From positions 4,967,823 to 5,031,822 of the forward strand of contig NZ_CP036265.1 of the NCBI RefSeq assembly GCF_007743815.1: a stretch of DNA of 64,000 nt, in the 5' to 3' direction. The stretch comes from Alienimonas californiensis. Lineage in GTDB: Bacteria; Planctomycetota; Planctomycetia; Planctomycetales; Planctomycetaceae. The position numbers and the translations under genes are program-made. Position 1 is the first letter of the stretch. Each line of letters starts with the position of its first letter. Under the pieces are notes generated by a model that was not told the origin of the DNA, did not search any database, and worked only from the letters and a program-made list of their open reading frames with translations. Below are positions 45,898-54,524 of the stretch, piece after piece.

Positions 45898-47040
45898 ATG
45901 CTGCCGATTCTGCTCCGCATCCATCCCGACGAGTGGTTCGCCGCGCGGATGGAGGACGGCGTGCCGATCGTGGGCGTCTGGCTGCCCTGCCTGCTGTGGG
46001 CGCTGTACGCCGCGGTCAGCCTGCGGCTGGCCCGCCGGGCGGACGAGACCCGCGGAGACGGCGACCCGACGGAGGTCGTCGCCCAGCGGTGGGTGGCGCT
46101 CGCGGGATTCGGGGCGCTGCTGTCGTTGCCGCTGTGGATCGGAGCCGTGCTGCCGAAAGACTTCGCCGGGGTGCCGGTGTTCGGCTACGGGGTGATGATC
46201 TTCTGCGGGTTCGCGGCCGCCGGCTGGACCGGCCTGCGGCGAGCCCGCCGGGCCGGGCTGCCGGACGGGCTGGTCTACGACTTAACATTCTGGGCCTTCG
46301 CGGCGGGCATCGGCGGGGCCCGGCTGAACTACCTGCTCCGCTTTCACGACCGCGTCTTCGCCGCGCCGGAGGGGCGTTCGCTGAGCCTTCTTGAGGCGGC
46401 CTATCGGGCGGTGAACCTGACCGACGGCGGCCTCGTGCTGCTGGGCGGGGTCGTCGGGGCGGCGCTGGCGTTTACGCTCGTCTGTCGGCGGTGGAAGGTG
46501 AGCGCACTGCTGGTCGCGGACGTCGCCATCCCCAGCGCCTTTCTCGGGCTGGCGTTCGGGCGGATCGGCTGCCTGATGTACGGCTGCTGTTGGGGCGATC
46601 GCTGCGAACTGCCGTGGGCGATCCATTTTCCCGAGGGCGGCGTGACCTACGAGGCCCTCGTCGGCCGCGGGTTCCTCTCGCCCGACGCCCCCCGCACCTA
46701 CGGCCTGCACCCGACGCAGCTGTATAGCTCGTTCAACGCGCTGGTCCTGTCGGCCCTCACCGCCGCCTACTTCCCCCGCCGACCGCGGAACGGGGCGGTC
46801 CTGGCGCTCGCCCTGCTGACCTACCCGCCCGCCCGGGCGACGCTGGAGGCGCTGCGGGGGGACGACACCGGGTTCCTCGACACCGGCCTGACGCATGCCC
46901 AGACGGTGGCGATCATCCTGTTTGCCCTCGGCGTCCTGCTCGCGGCGTGGCTGACCTGGGGTCCCAGAGAACCAAACGGGACTGCTTCGTCCGCCGTCTC
47001 CGGCTCGGGGGGCCGCGGTCCGGGGAGCGTGGCGGGGTGA
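45898..47040 (+). CDS. lgt: prolipoprotein diacylglyceryl transferase
   Basis: 380 residues, longer than the usual 260-300 because of an N-terminal region with two extra hydrophobic segments (about 28-44 and 64-84) and a tail. It attaches diacylglycerol to lipobox Cys of lipoproteins in the inner membrane. Visible motifs: VFGYGVMIFCGF, GIGGARLNYLL, DGGLVLLGGVVGA (position of HGG in E. coli; His is Leu here), GRIGCLMYGCCWG with the essential Arg, HPTQLYSS and the final membrane segment. Several lipoproteins in this window would be its substrates. Confidence 0.93.
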   Translation: MLPILLRIHPDEWFAARMEDGVPIVGVWLPCLLWALYAAVSLRLARRADETRGDGDPTEVVAQRWVALAGFGALLSLPLWIGAVLPKDFAGVPVFGYGVMIFCGFAAAGWTGLRRARRAGLPDGLVYDLTFWAFAAGIGGARLNYLLRFHDRVFAAPEGRSLSLLEAAYRAVNLTDGGLVLLGGVVGAALAFTLVCRRWKVSALLVADVAIPSAFLGLAFGRIGCLMYGCCWGDRCELPWAIHFPEGGVTYEALVGRGFLSPDAPRTYGLHPTQLYSSFNALVLSALTAAYFPRRPRNGAVLALALLTYPPARATLEALRGDDTGFLDTGLTHAQTVAIILFALGVLLAAWLTWGPREPNGTASSAVSGSGGRGPGSVAG

Positions 47041-47062
47041 CGCGGGGACCGGCAGAATCGGC

Positions 47063-47824
47063 GTGATCCGGCGTTCGCCGGCTCCCGCGGGTTCGCGGGA
47101 ACTTTACCCCTCGCTGCGACGTCCAACGATCGCACCCGGCCGGAAGGCCCGCCCCATTCCCCACCCCCCGCCGACCGCCGACTCCCCCGCCCCGCCCGCC
47201 GGTCCCCTGTCGACCGCCCCCTGCCCGATCGACGCCGCCCTCATCGCCCGCGCCGTGGACGGCCGGGCGACGGCGGCCGACCGGCGGGCGGCGTTCGGGG
47301 GACTGGTGGATCGGCACGCCGATCGCGTTCACGACACCCTCGCCAAGCTGCTGGGCGACCCGCACGAGGCGTCGGACGCGGCTCAGGAGGCGTTTTTGAA
47401 GGCCTGGCGGAAGTTACACACCTTCCGGGGGGACAGTTCATTTCGGACCTGGCTGACCCGCATCGCGTTGAACGCCGCCGCCTCCCGCCGCCGCACCGCC
47501 GCCCGCCGCGGCACCCGCACCGGCCTCCCGCCGGGACCGCGGGAGGACGTGCGCGCCGCCGCCCCGGACGCGGCGACCCTCGGGGACGAACGCGACCGGG
47601 CCGTGCGGGCCGCCGTCGCCGAACTGGCCGAAGAGTTCCGCGTGGTGGTCGTGCTCAAGGAGTTCGAGGAACTCTCCTATGAGGCGATCGCGGAGATCGT
47701 CGACGTTCCAGTCGGCACCGTCCGCAGCCGTCTGCACCGGGGCCGGGCGGAGTTGAAGCGCCGGCTCGCCCCGCTGCTGCGGGAGTCGGCCGGTAAATCG
47801 CGGACCGCGGAGGCGCCGCGATGA
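47063..47824 (+). CDS. ECF-type RNA polymerase sigma factor
   Basis: 253 residues. Region 2 is at about 75-145 (GGLVDRHADRVHDTLAKLLGD, DAAQEAFLKAWRKLHTF, SSFRTWLTRIALNAA) and region 4 at about 175-235 (VAELAEEFRVVVVLKEFEELSYEAIAEIVDVPVGTVRSRLHRGRAELK). No region 3 or extra C-terminal domain is present, as in ECF sigmas. The first ~55 residues are Pro/Ala/Arg-rich and probably not real; the only in-frame start found upstream of region 2 is GTG 47063, so the true start may be a rare codon nearer 47215. It overlaps the next gene by ATGA, the usual layout of sigma and anti-sigma. Confidence 0.9.
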   Translation: MIRRSPAPAGSRELYPSLRRPTIAPGRKARPIPHPPPTADSPAPPAGPLSTAPCPIDAALIARAVDGRATAADRRAAFGGLVDRHADRVHDTLAKLLGDPHEASDAAQEAFLKAWRKLHTFRGDSSFRTWLTRIALNAAASRRRTAARRGTRTGLPPGPREDVRAAAPDAATLGDERDRAVRAAVAELAEEFRVVVVLKEFEELSYEAIAEIVDVPVGTVRSRLHRGRAELKRRLAPLLRESAGKSRTAEAPR

Positions 47825-49395
47825 GCGAACCCCTTCCCCCCGCCGCCCCGGATGGACCGCAGCCTGAGCCTCTGGACGACGCGGCTCTGACGAGCCTGCT
47901 GACGGCCCTGCCGCGGACCCCCGCCCCGGCCGGCTTCCGCGACGCCGTCCTCGCCGCAATCGCCGCGGACGATGTGGACGCCGAGGAGAGGTCCGCCGAC
48001 ACCCCCGGTCTGGACGAGGCCGCCGAGGGACCGTCCCCGCAGATCGCCCCCGCCGCGGCCCCGACGCCGCCGCCCCGGTGGCGGCGGGCGGCGGGCGTTC
48101 TCGCGGGGCTGGCGATGACCGCGGCGGCGCTCAGCGGCGTGGCGGTGCTGTGGTCCTGGTCGACGGAAGACCGGGCCGTGGATGTGGCCGTGCGGGACTC
48201 CGCCGCCGTGAACGCGCCGGCCTCCCGTTGGATGGGCGAGAGCGAAGGGGAACTGTCGTTCGCCCCCGCCCCCGCGTCCGCCCCGCTCATGGAAGCGGCG
48301 CCCGCGCACCTTGCGGACGAAGAGCTTGCCGAAAGCATCAAGGCCGACTGGGACGCGGGCGGCGGCATCGCCCCCGACGCGGCGGACGCCTTGGCCGTCG
48401 CTCCGGCGCCGCGGGCGTTGACGGAAGACGTGGGAACCGACGGCGCCGATTTCTCCGCCGTGCGCGTCCTGCGGGTGCAAACGCCCTCGGAACTGTCGAA
48501 TCAGTTGGCGGTGCTGCAATTCGAAAGAACCGCATTGCGGAACGCGATTCCGCCGCGGCTCGCCGAGTTGGAAAGCGGGTTGGAGGGCATGATCGATCAA
48601 ACCGCGACCGCACGCTCCGCCCCGGCGGAGTCCGAGGGGTCCGCCGGGGCGGCGGCGGGGGCGCCGGCCGGCGGGTCGCTGGCGGACCGCCCGCAGAGCG
48701 GGCCGGTCGGGGTGCTGGTGATGGCGGAACCGGATCGTTTCGAGGCGACGCTGCGCGAGTTCCGCACCGATCTGGCTCTGAACGCCGCGACCGCCGGGGC
48801 GACGATCGCCGACGCCGGCCCCCTGCCCCGGGGCGCGGCGGGCAAGTTGCTGGAACAGGCGGAGCCGAATCGGGACGCCGCCCTGCAGTTTGAAGCCACT
48901 CTGAGCGCGACCGGAAGCCCCAGTGCCGCCTCGAACCTCGAAATGGAGGCGCCGACCGCGGCCCGACCGCTGGGCAACGCGATGGGGGGCCTTGGCGGCG
49001 GGGCTCAGCCCGCCGACGGGGAGGCTTTCGAAGGGGACGCTTTCCACGGGGGCGTTCGGGGTCCGGGCCAGGCGGGGGACGCTCCGTTTCGCGAAGGAGA
49101 ATCCCTGTCTCGCAACGCCCCGTATCAGCTGCGCATCGCCCCGCCGACCGCGGAGGCGTTCAGTCGTTCTCAGGATCCGGCTGCGAAAGGTTCGCGCCCG
49201 CAATCGGCCCCCTCGGAGCCCGGCGAGTCGGACGACGCCCGCCCGCCGAGCGAGATGCAACGCCGGGGACTTGACGCTCTGGAGCTACGCACGCTGGCTC
49301 GCAGGCGTGGCAACGACGCGCGGGTGCCGGTCCTGTTGCTGTTCGAACCGCCGCCGGAACCGGCGGCGGAGTCCGCCGCCGAGCCGCCGCGCTGA
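47821..49395 (+). CDS. probable anti-sigma factor with large exported domain
   Basis: 524 residues. N-terminal cytoplasmic part (1-89), one membrane segment (about 90-112, AAGVLAGLAMTAAALSGVAVLWSW), and a ~410-residue exterior part. The short N-terminal helix AALTSLLTALPRTPAPAGFRDAVLAAIA could be the sigma-binding region; no zinc-binding HxxxCxxC is seen. The exterior part contains VRVLRVQTPSELSNQLAVLQFERTAL and GVLVMAEPDRFEATLREFR, but otherwise Ala/Gly/Pro-rich stretches. The role is inferred from the ATGA overlap with the sigma factor and topology. The signal that would release the sigma is unknown. Confidence 0.7.
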   Translation: MSEPLPPAAPDGPQPEPLDDAALTSLLTALPRTPAPAGFRDAVLAAIAADDVDAEERSADTPGLDEAAEGPSPQIAPAAAPTPPPRWRRAAGVLAGLAMTAAALSGVAVLWSWSTEDRAVDVAVRDSAAVNAPASRWMGESEGELSFAPAPASAPLMEAAPAHLADEELAESIKADWDAGGGIAPDAADALAVAPAPRALTEDVGTDGADFSAVRVLRVQTPSELSNQLAVLQFERTALRNAIPPRLAELESGLEGMIDQTATARSAPAESEGSAGAAAGAPAGGSLADRPQSGPVGVLVMAEPDRFEATLREFRTDLALNAATAGATIADAGPLPRGAAGKLLEQAEPNRDAALQFEATLSATGSPSAASNLEMEAPTAARPLGNAMGGLGGGAQPADGEAFEGDAFHGGVRGPGQAGDAPFREGESLSRNAPYQLRIAPPTAEAFSRSQDPAAKGSRPQSAPSEPGESDDARPPSEMQRRGLDALELRTLARRRGNDARVPVLLLFEPPPEPAAESAAEPPR

Positions 49396-49601
49396 CGACC
49401 GCGGGTTCAGCACATTCGTTACAGCTTCTCACCGTCGCGGGCCGACAGGTGACGAGGAACGAGAGTCGTACGGCCGCCCGGCCGGCGCCTCCCGCCCGGG
49501 CGATGGCACGCTGCGGAGACCCCGCACCCCGTGCCTCGCCGCCCCCGCCGGTGCGGCGAGCGTCTTCGCCCCGCCCGGCCGCCGCGAACTGAGCTGGACC
49601 G

Positions 49602-51338
49602 ATGCGCCGCACCCCCGCGCCCCGCCCCACCGCCGCCCCGCTCCGCCCGACGGCGTTCGTCCGTCGCCGCCTGGCCCTCCGGGTTGCCGGGGCGGCGTTG
49701 TGCGCCGGTTGTCTGGCGCCGGTCTCTGCGTGGGCCCAGTCGGGGCCGTCGGGGGGGATTCTCGGTTCGGTGCTGCCCTCCAGTCAGAAAAACGAGCGGG
49801 GCATCATCGCGAAGATGTTCCACCTGCCGTCCAAGAACGCGTCCGCCGGGCGGGCGCCGGGCGGCCCGCCGCCGCCGCCGCCGGCGCCGCACCTCAAATA
49901 CGATTTCCGCGCCGCCCAGGCCCGGGCCGCCGCCCATTCCGCCTCGCGGACCGCCGCCCCGTCAGTCGCTCGCGTCGCCCCGGTTCAGCCGACGGACGCC
50001 ACGCCCCATTTGGACGCCGCCGCCCCGCAGCGGACGGCCCAGCGGGCGCCGGCCCCGGAGTCCCCAGCGCAGTCGCGTTCGATCGCCGTGTCCGCGGAAG
50101 CTGCCGTCGGCCGGGTCTCCATGGCTTCGCCCGCCGTGGGAACCCGGCAGCAGGGCCAGTACATGGCGCCGCGGACCGCCGGCGTCGCGGCGGCCCCCCC
50201 GTCGGACGCGACCGCAATCCGGGCCCCTGCCCCGCCGACGCTGGTCGCGGACGACGTGAACTTCTTCCCGGAGCAATCCGAAGCTGAGGCGGACCACCGC
50301 TTCGTCCACCCCCGCACGGTCGCCGTGCGGGCGCCGGAACCGGAGCCGGCGACCCCGACGCTTGAGCCGTCGCCAACCCCGGCCGCTCCGGCCCGCGTGC
50401 CCGCCCCGGACCGCGTCGCGGTTGCCCGCATCGCCGCCGCCCCGGTCCGGCAGCCCGCCCCCGTCGTCGAGACCGCGCCGTTCGAGGTCGAGGAAGACGC
50501 CGCGGAGGAGAGCGGCACCCCGTTCAGCGGCCTGTCGCTGACCGCCTCGGAACCGCCTCCGCAGTACCTGACGCCAGCCGCCGCCCCGGTTGAAGCGGAA
50601 TCGCCCCCCGCCGCGACGCCGAAGCTCGAGGCGACGCCGGAACTGCTCGCTGTCGCCCCCGCCGAGGACGAAGGCTTCGCCCTGTCCGCGGCCGACGACG
50701 AGGAGGAAGCCGGGTGGGATCTGGCGGTCTCCGCCCGGCAACCGGCGGCCCCGGCCCCGGTGCAGCAGTCGAAACCGGCCCCCGCGACGGTCGAGGAGCC
50801 GGCCGTCGCTCAAACAACCGAGCCCGAACCGACCCGCACTGCGGCGACCGCTCCCCCGCAAGCGCCGCAGGTCACCGCGTCCTCGCCCCAGCCGCCGGCC
50901 GCCCAGCCGCCGGCCGCCCAGCCGACGGCCGCCCAGCCGACGGCCGCCCAGCCGACGGGGCCGGGCCGGCCGGACCCGACGAAGCTGCTGGAGAAACTCG
51001 CCGCCCGGGCGGACCGCTCGCTGCTGATGGGCTTCTGCCCGGTGACGCTGCGGGACGACCGGGACCTCGCCGAGGGCGACGACCACTACACCGCCGAGTT
51101 CGAGGGCGTCGATTACCGCTTCGCCTCCGCCGCGGCCCGCGACAAGTTCGTCGCCGACCCAGCCCGCTATGCCCCCGCGGCCGGCGGGCGGGACCTGGTC
51201 ATCGCCTCCACCGGCTGGGGCGAGACGGTCGGCAGTCTGGCCCACGCCGCCTGGTACAAGGGCCGGCTGTACCTGTTCGCTTCCCGCGAATCGATGCGGC
51301 GGTTCGTCGCCAACCCCCGCGACTATCTCGACGGCTGA
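49602..51338 (+). CDS. exported protein with C-terminal tandem YHS-like domains
   Basis: 578 residues. Signal peptide about 20-46 (RLALRVAGAALCAGCLAPVSAWA). Residues about 80-465 are disordered, Ala/Pro-rich, including a PPAAQ/PTAAQ repeat. The C-terminal ~105 residues are folded: LLEKLAARADRSLLMGFCPVTLRDD, then YTAEFEGVDYRFASAAARDKFVADPARYAP, and a second similar unit AWYKGRLYLFASRESMRRFVANPRDYLD. The two units look like YHS domains (Y/F-x-x-G-x-x-Y-x-F-A-S, x-F-x-x-(D/N)-P-x-x-Y), sometimes metal-binding; only one Cys of the usual set is kept. The membrane/metal role is unknown. It lies 206 bases after the anti-sigma gene. Confidence 0.75.
   Translation: MRRTPAPRPTAAPLRPTAFVRRRLALRVAGAALCAGCLAPVSAWAQSGPSGGILGSVLPSSQKNERGIIAKMFHLPSKNASAGRAPGGPPPPPPAPHLKYDFRAAQARAAAHSASRTAAPSVARVAPVQPTDATPHLDAAAPQRTAQRAPAPESPAQSRSIAVSAEAAVGRVSMASPAVGTRQQGQYMAPRTAGVAAAPPSDATAIRAPAPPTLVADDVNFFPEQSEAEADHRFVHPRTVAVRAPEPEPATPTLEPSPTPAAPARVPAPDRVAVARIAAAPVRQPAPVVETAPFEVEEDAAEESGTPFSGLSLTASEPPPQYLTPAAAPVEAESPPAATPKLEATPELLAVAPAEDEGFALSAADDEEEAGWDLAVSARQPAAPAPVQQSKPAPATVEEPAVAQTTEPEPTRTAATAPPQAPQVTASSPQPPAAQPPAAQPTAAQPTAAQPTGPGRPDPTKLLEKLAARADRSLLMGFCPVTLRDDRDLAEGDDHYTAEFEGVDYRFASAAARDKFVADPARYAPAAGGRDLVIASTGWGETVGSLAHAAWYKGRLYLFASRESMRRFVANPRDYLDG
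50890..50957 (+). repeat. 15-bp tandem repeat within the YHS-like gene
   Basis: Copies start at 50890, 50905, 50920, 50935 and a partial one at 50950: cagccgccggccgcc twice, then cagccgacggccgcc twice. They encode the Gln-Pro-(Pro/Thr)-Ala-Ala repeat in the linker. Confidence 0.9.
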
Positions 51339-51390
51339 GGCTCGACGGCGGCTGAGGCGAGCCGGGCGTCGATTTGTCTACAGTGCGGGC

Positions 51391-52395
51391 ATGACCGCCC
51401 GCCTGCTCTCCGCCGCCGACCCCGCCGCAATCGGCGAGGCGGCGGCGGTTCTGCGTGAGGGGGGTCTGGTCGCGTTCGGCACGGAAACCGTCTACGGGCT
51501 GGGGGCGAACGCCCTCGATCCGACCGCCGTGGCGAAGGTCTTCGCTGCCAAGGACCGGCCACGGTTCGACCCGCTCATCGTGCACCTGCCGGGCGGCGAC
51601 GACGCCCCGGGACTGGCGACCGTCGTCGCGGATCTGCCGGACGACGCGCGAGCGCTGGCGGAGCGGTTCTGGCCCGGTCCGCTGACGCTCGTGCTGCCGA
51701 AGGCCGCCGCCGTGCCGGATCTGGTGACCGCGGGGCTGGGCTCCGTCGCGGTGCGGGTGCCGGCGAGCGAACCGGCCCGGGCGCTGCTGCGCGCGGCCGG
51801 CGTGCCGGTCGCGGCCCCGAGCGCCAATCGGTTCGGCGGCATCAGCCCCACAACCGCCGCCCATGTCGCGGAGGGATTGGGCGAGGCGGTCGACCTGATC
51901 CTCGACGCCGGCCCCTGTGAAGTGGGGATCGAATCGACGGTGGTCGGGTTCGAAACGGACGCCGGCGGAGCACGCCGCCCCGTCGTCCTGCGCCCCGGCG
52001 CCGTGACCGCGGAGGCGCTGGGCGCGGCACTGGGCCGCACGATCGAGGTGCGCACCGGCAACGCCGATCCGGGGGCGGCCCAGACCTCGCCCGGGTCGCT
52101 GTCGCGGCACTACGCCCCGCGGACGCCGCTCACATTGGTCGACGATGCGGAGGAGGTTGAGGCCGCCGGCGCGTGCGGCCTGCTGGCGTTCCTCCCGCCT
52201 CCGCGGCCGGAGCGGTTCGCCGCCTGCGAAACGCTCTCCGCGACCGGCGATCTCACCGAGGCCGCGGCCGGTTTCTACGCGGCGCTCAGGCGGCTGGATG
52301 CGCTCGGCCTGCCCCGACTCGCGGCGGTCCGGTTCCCCCCGCACGGCCTCGGCGCCGCGCTGAACGATCGCCTGCGTCGAGCCGCGGCGGGTTAG
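51391..52395 (+). CDS. L-threonylcarbamoyladenylate synthase (Sua5 type)
   Basis: 334 residues, the longer Sua5 form (the TsaC form is ~190). It makes threonylcarbamoyl-AMP from threonine, bicarbonate and ATP, the first step of t6A37 in tRNA. Evidence: LREGGLVAFGTETVYGLGANA, VFAAKDRPRFDPLIVH, FWPGPLTLVLPK, AVRVPASEPARALL, PSANRFGGISPTTAAHV, and the C-terminal Sua5 domain with SPGSLSRHYAPRTPL joined by the linker SPG-x-x-x-x-HY. MtaB in this window uses its downstream product t6A. The ATG at 51391 is preceded by TACAGT, a possible -10 box. Confidence 0.95.
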   Translation: MTARLLSAADPAAIGEAAAVLREGGLVAFGTETVYGLGANALDPTAVAKVFAAKDRPRFDPLIVHLPGGDDAPGLATVVADLPDDARALAERFWPGPLTLVLPKAAAVPDLVTAGLGSVAVRVPASEPARALLRAAGVPVAAPSANRFGGISPTTAAHVAEGLGEAVDLILDAGPCEVGIESTVVGFETDAGGARRPVVLRPGAVTAEALGAALGRTIEVRTGNADPGAAQTSPGSLSRHYAPRTPLTLVDDAEEVEAAGACGLLAFLPPPRPERFAACETLSATGDLTEAAAGFYAALRRLDALGLPRLAAVRFPPHGLGAALNDRLRRAAAG

Positions 52396-52401
52396 CGGGC
52401 C

Positions 52402-52737
52402 TCACCAACGCTGCTGGGCGACGAGCAGCTCCCGGGCCGCCGCCGCCGCGGCCTCCCACTGCCCGTCCTCGGCCAGATCCAGCGGGCCGAGCAATGCGTC
52501 CCGCTCCTCCGCCGTGAGCGCGCCCGCCGCAAGATCCGCCTCGATCAGCCCGCGGGCCGTCGCCGCCTGCTCCGGGCGACGGTACTCGGTCAGGTTCTCG
52601 ATCAATTTGGCCCGTTCGTACGCCTGCGGCCCCAGCGTCGGCGGTCCACACCCAGCCGCGAGCAGCGTCGCCCCACAGCAGGCCAGCCCAACAACGAGTT
52701 GCCGCAGCGGCCGAGGACGTGACGGTTCAGCGTTCAT
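52402..52737 (-). CDS. hypothetical lipoprotein, 111 aa
   Basis: The N-terminus LRQLVVGLACCGATLLAAGCGPP is a lipoprotein signal (lipobox LAAGC, mature start about residue 30). The rest, about 80 residues, is helical (AYERAKLIENLTEYRRPEQAATARGLIEADLAAGALTAEE) with a final LLVAQQRW. No family is recognised. It starts within the last 11 bases of the DUF1559 gene on the same strand, so it is probably its operon partner and membrane-anchored next to it. Confidence 0.7.
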   Translation of the reverse strand: MNAEPSRPRPLRQLVVGLACCGATLLAAGCGPPTLGPQAYERAKLIENLTEYRRPEQAATARGLIEADLAAGALTAEERDALLGPLDLAEDGQWEAAAAAARELLVAQQRW

Positions 52738-53821
52738 CGAACACCTCTCCCTCGGCGATGCTGGAGAGGGCCGCGAAGACCTCCTTGCGGGCCGTCTCGG
52801 ACCAGAAGCGGACCGACCCGTCGCCCAGCAGCAGGTTCCCCCCGCCGGGGTGGTCCGCGACCATCTGGCCGACGTGCAGCGCCGGGAAGTTGGGCGGGTG
52901 AATAATCGGGTTGCCCAACACGTCCCGCTCCCCGGCGGCCGGCCCGCTGTGGACCAGCGTGAGGACGGCGGCGGTCTCCGCCGCGTTGTCCGGGGTGTGG
53001 ACGCTGGGGTGCACGAAGGCGCCGGGCACGACGCCGACCCAGGTTTTGTCGCTGAGCGAAGAGGCGTGCTCCCCGCAGAAGACGGTGTTCGTCAGCCCGT
53101 CCCGGACGGTGGCGAATCGGGTGTCGGAGTTGCGAAAGAACGGCCCGTCGGCGACGCGGGCGACGTTCCCGCCCACCGGACTCCCCTCGAACGTCCCTCC
53201 GGGGCCGGAGCAGTCGCCCCAGCACTCCTCCTGGCCGTGACTGGCGACGTAGTGACTGCGGCCCAGCGTGATCTCCCGGCCGTTCTTCCGCAGCGGCTTG
53301 CCCGCTTCATCCACACATTGGAACGGCCCCGCCGGCCCGGAGGATGACGGACAGAGGAAGCTGGGAACCTGCAACGATACGACCTCCGCGTAGTCCTCCT
53401 GCCAGAGCGGGCCGCCGCGGGTCGTGACGTCCGCCGCGTTCGCCTGATCCAGCTCCGGCAGGATCAGGGCCGCCCAGCCCCAGCCGGGCGCCGCGTCCCA
53501 GGTGAGGGGATCGAGCGATTCGTGGTCGCCGGACGGGAACGCCTCCGGCCTGCTTGAAACGTACCCCGGCGGCAGGACGTTCCGGCGGTCGTGATAGTTG
53601 TGCAGAGCCAAGCCGATCTGCTTGAGGTTGTTCTGACACTGCGAACGCCGGGCCGCTTCCCGAGCCTGCTGGACCGCGGGCAGTAGCAGGCTGACCAGAA
53701 CCGCGATCACGGCGATCACCACCAGCAGTTCGATCAGCGTGAAGCCCGTCCGCGAGGGCCGCATCGGGTCCGGCCGCGCCTGCCAGCGTCGGGTGGGAAC
53801 GGGAGCGGTGCGTCGGAACAT
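52727..53821 (-). CDS. DUF1559 domain protein with pilin-like N-terminus
   Basis: 364 residues. Residues about 25-58 are a type IV pilin-like motif ([34 protein letters not shown]). The DUF1559 body follows, with CQNNLKQIGLALHNYHD, and the C-terminal H-x9-DG motif at HPGGGNLLLGDG. Planctomycete genomes carry many such proteins; they are thought to be processed like pseudopilins and to lie at the cell surface, but exact role is unknown. Start at 53821 or, 19 codons later, at MRPSRTGFTL. It is divergent from a second DUF1559 gene across a 703-base gap. Confidence 0.93.
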   Translation of the reverse strand: MFRRTAPVPTRRWQARPDPMRPSRTGFTLIELLVVIAVIAVLVSLLLPAVQQAREAARRSQCQNNLKQIGLALHNYHDRRNVLPPGYVSSRPEAFPSGDHESLDPLTWDAAPGWGWAALILPELDQANAADVTTRGGPLWQEDYAEVVSLQVPSFLCPSSSGPAGPFQCVDEAGKPLRKNGREITLGRSHYVASHGQEECWGDCSGPGGTFEGSPVGGNVARVADGPFFRNSDTRFATVRDGLTNTVFCGEHASSLSDKTWVGVVPGAFVHPSVHTPDNAAETAAVLTLVHSGPAAGERDVLGNPIIHPPNFPALHVGQMVADHPGGGNLLLGDGSVRFWSETARKEVFAALSSIAEGEVFDER

Positions 53822-54524
53822 GGACGGATCAGCCTTTCAATCAGGAACGAAGAACGAGCCGAGCCGACAGGCGTAGCAAGGGCTACAAGGCACCCCGCCG
53901 ATCGTAGCCTTCGCTACGACACATGCAAGCATGTGCGTTCCGGCGGGCGGCCCCGGGCGGAGGCGCCGCCTGTCCGCAGCGCGGCGACGTCCGCCCCAGG
54001 CGGGGCCGGCCGAGTCTGCAGCCTTCCCCTGCCGACGAATCCGGCTAAGGTGCGGGTCGACACGGGTGTCCGCCGGCGCGTCGCCGGGGGATGAAACGGG
54101 AAGGTCGGTGTAGCTTCCGGACGACGCGTCCGGCTTGCGGTTCCGCTGCGGCGGAACCGGGCGACTCCGCCGCGGACCCGCCGCCGTGACCGGGGACGCC
54201 GTTCCGATTTGCCACTGATCGCTTTTGTCCCGTGCGTTGCAGGGCGATGGGATTGGGAAGGCGGGGACGGCGGACGATCCGGGAGCCGGAAGACCGGCCC
54301 GTTGTCGGTAATCGCCACCCCCTCGGGGACGGGGGCCGCGCGAACGTCTTCACCGCAGGTGCGCCGCGCCCCCCGACCGGGGCCGAATCCGTCATCCCGC
54401 CGCTGCTCCGCCCGCCGCTGCGCGGGCCGTGCGCGTTCGTCCCATGCCGGGGCGACTCGTCGCCGGTCCGACGTCGCCCCCGCGGAGCCCCTGAAGACCG
54501 ATCGCGCGGCTCTCGCAGCCGTCG
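53822..54524. other. 703-base gap between divergent DUF1559 genes, rich in short hairpins
   Basis: No gene supported. Small palindromes seen: gtagc-aagg-gctac near 53873, gtagc-cttc-gctac near 53904, cacatgc-aa-gcatgtg near 53921, and ccgga-cgacgcg-tccgg near 54118. The first two arms also complement each other imperfectly. It must contain promoters for both divergent operons; no -10/-35 pair is convincing. Confidence 0.5.
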
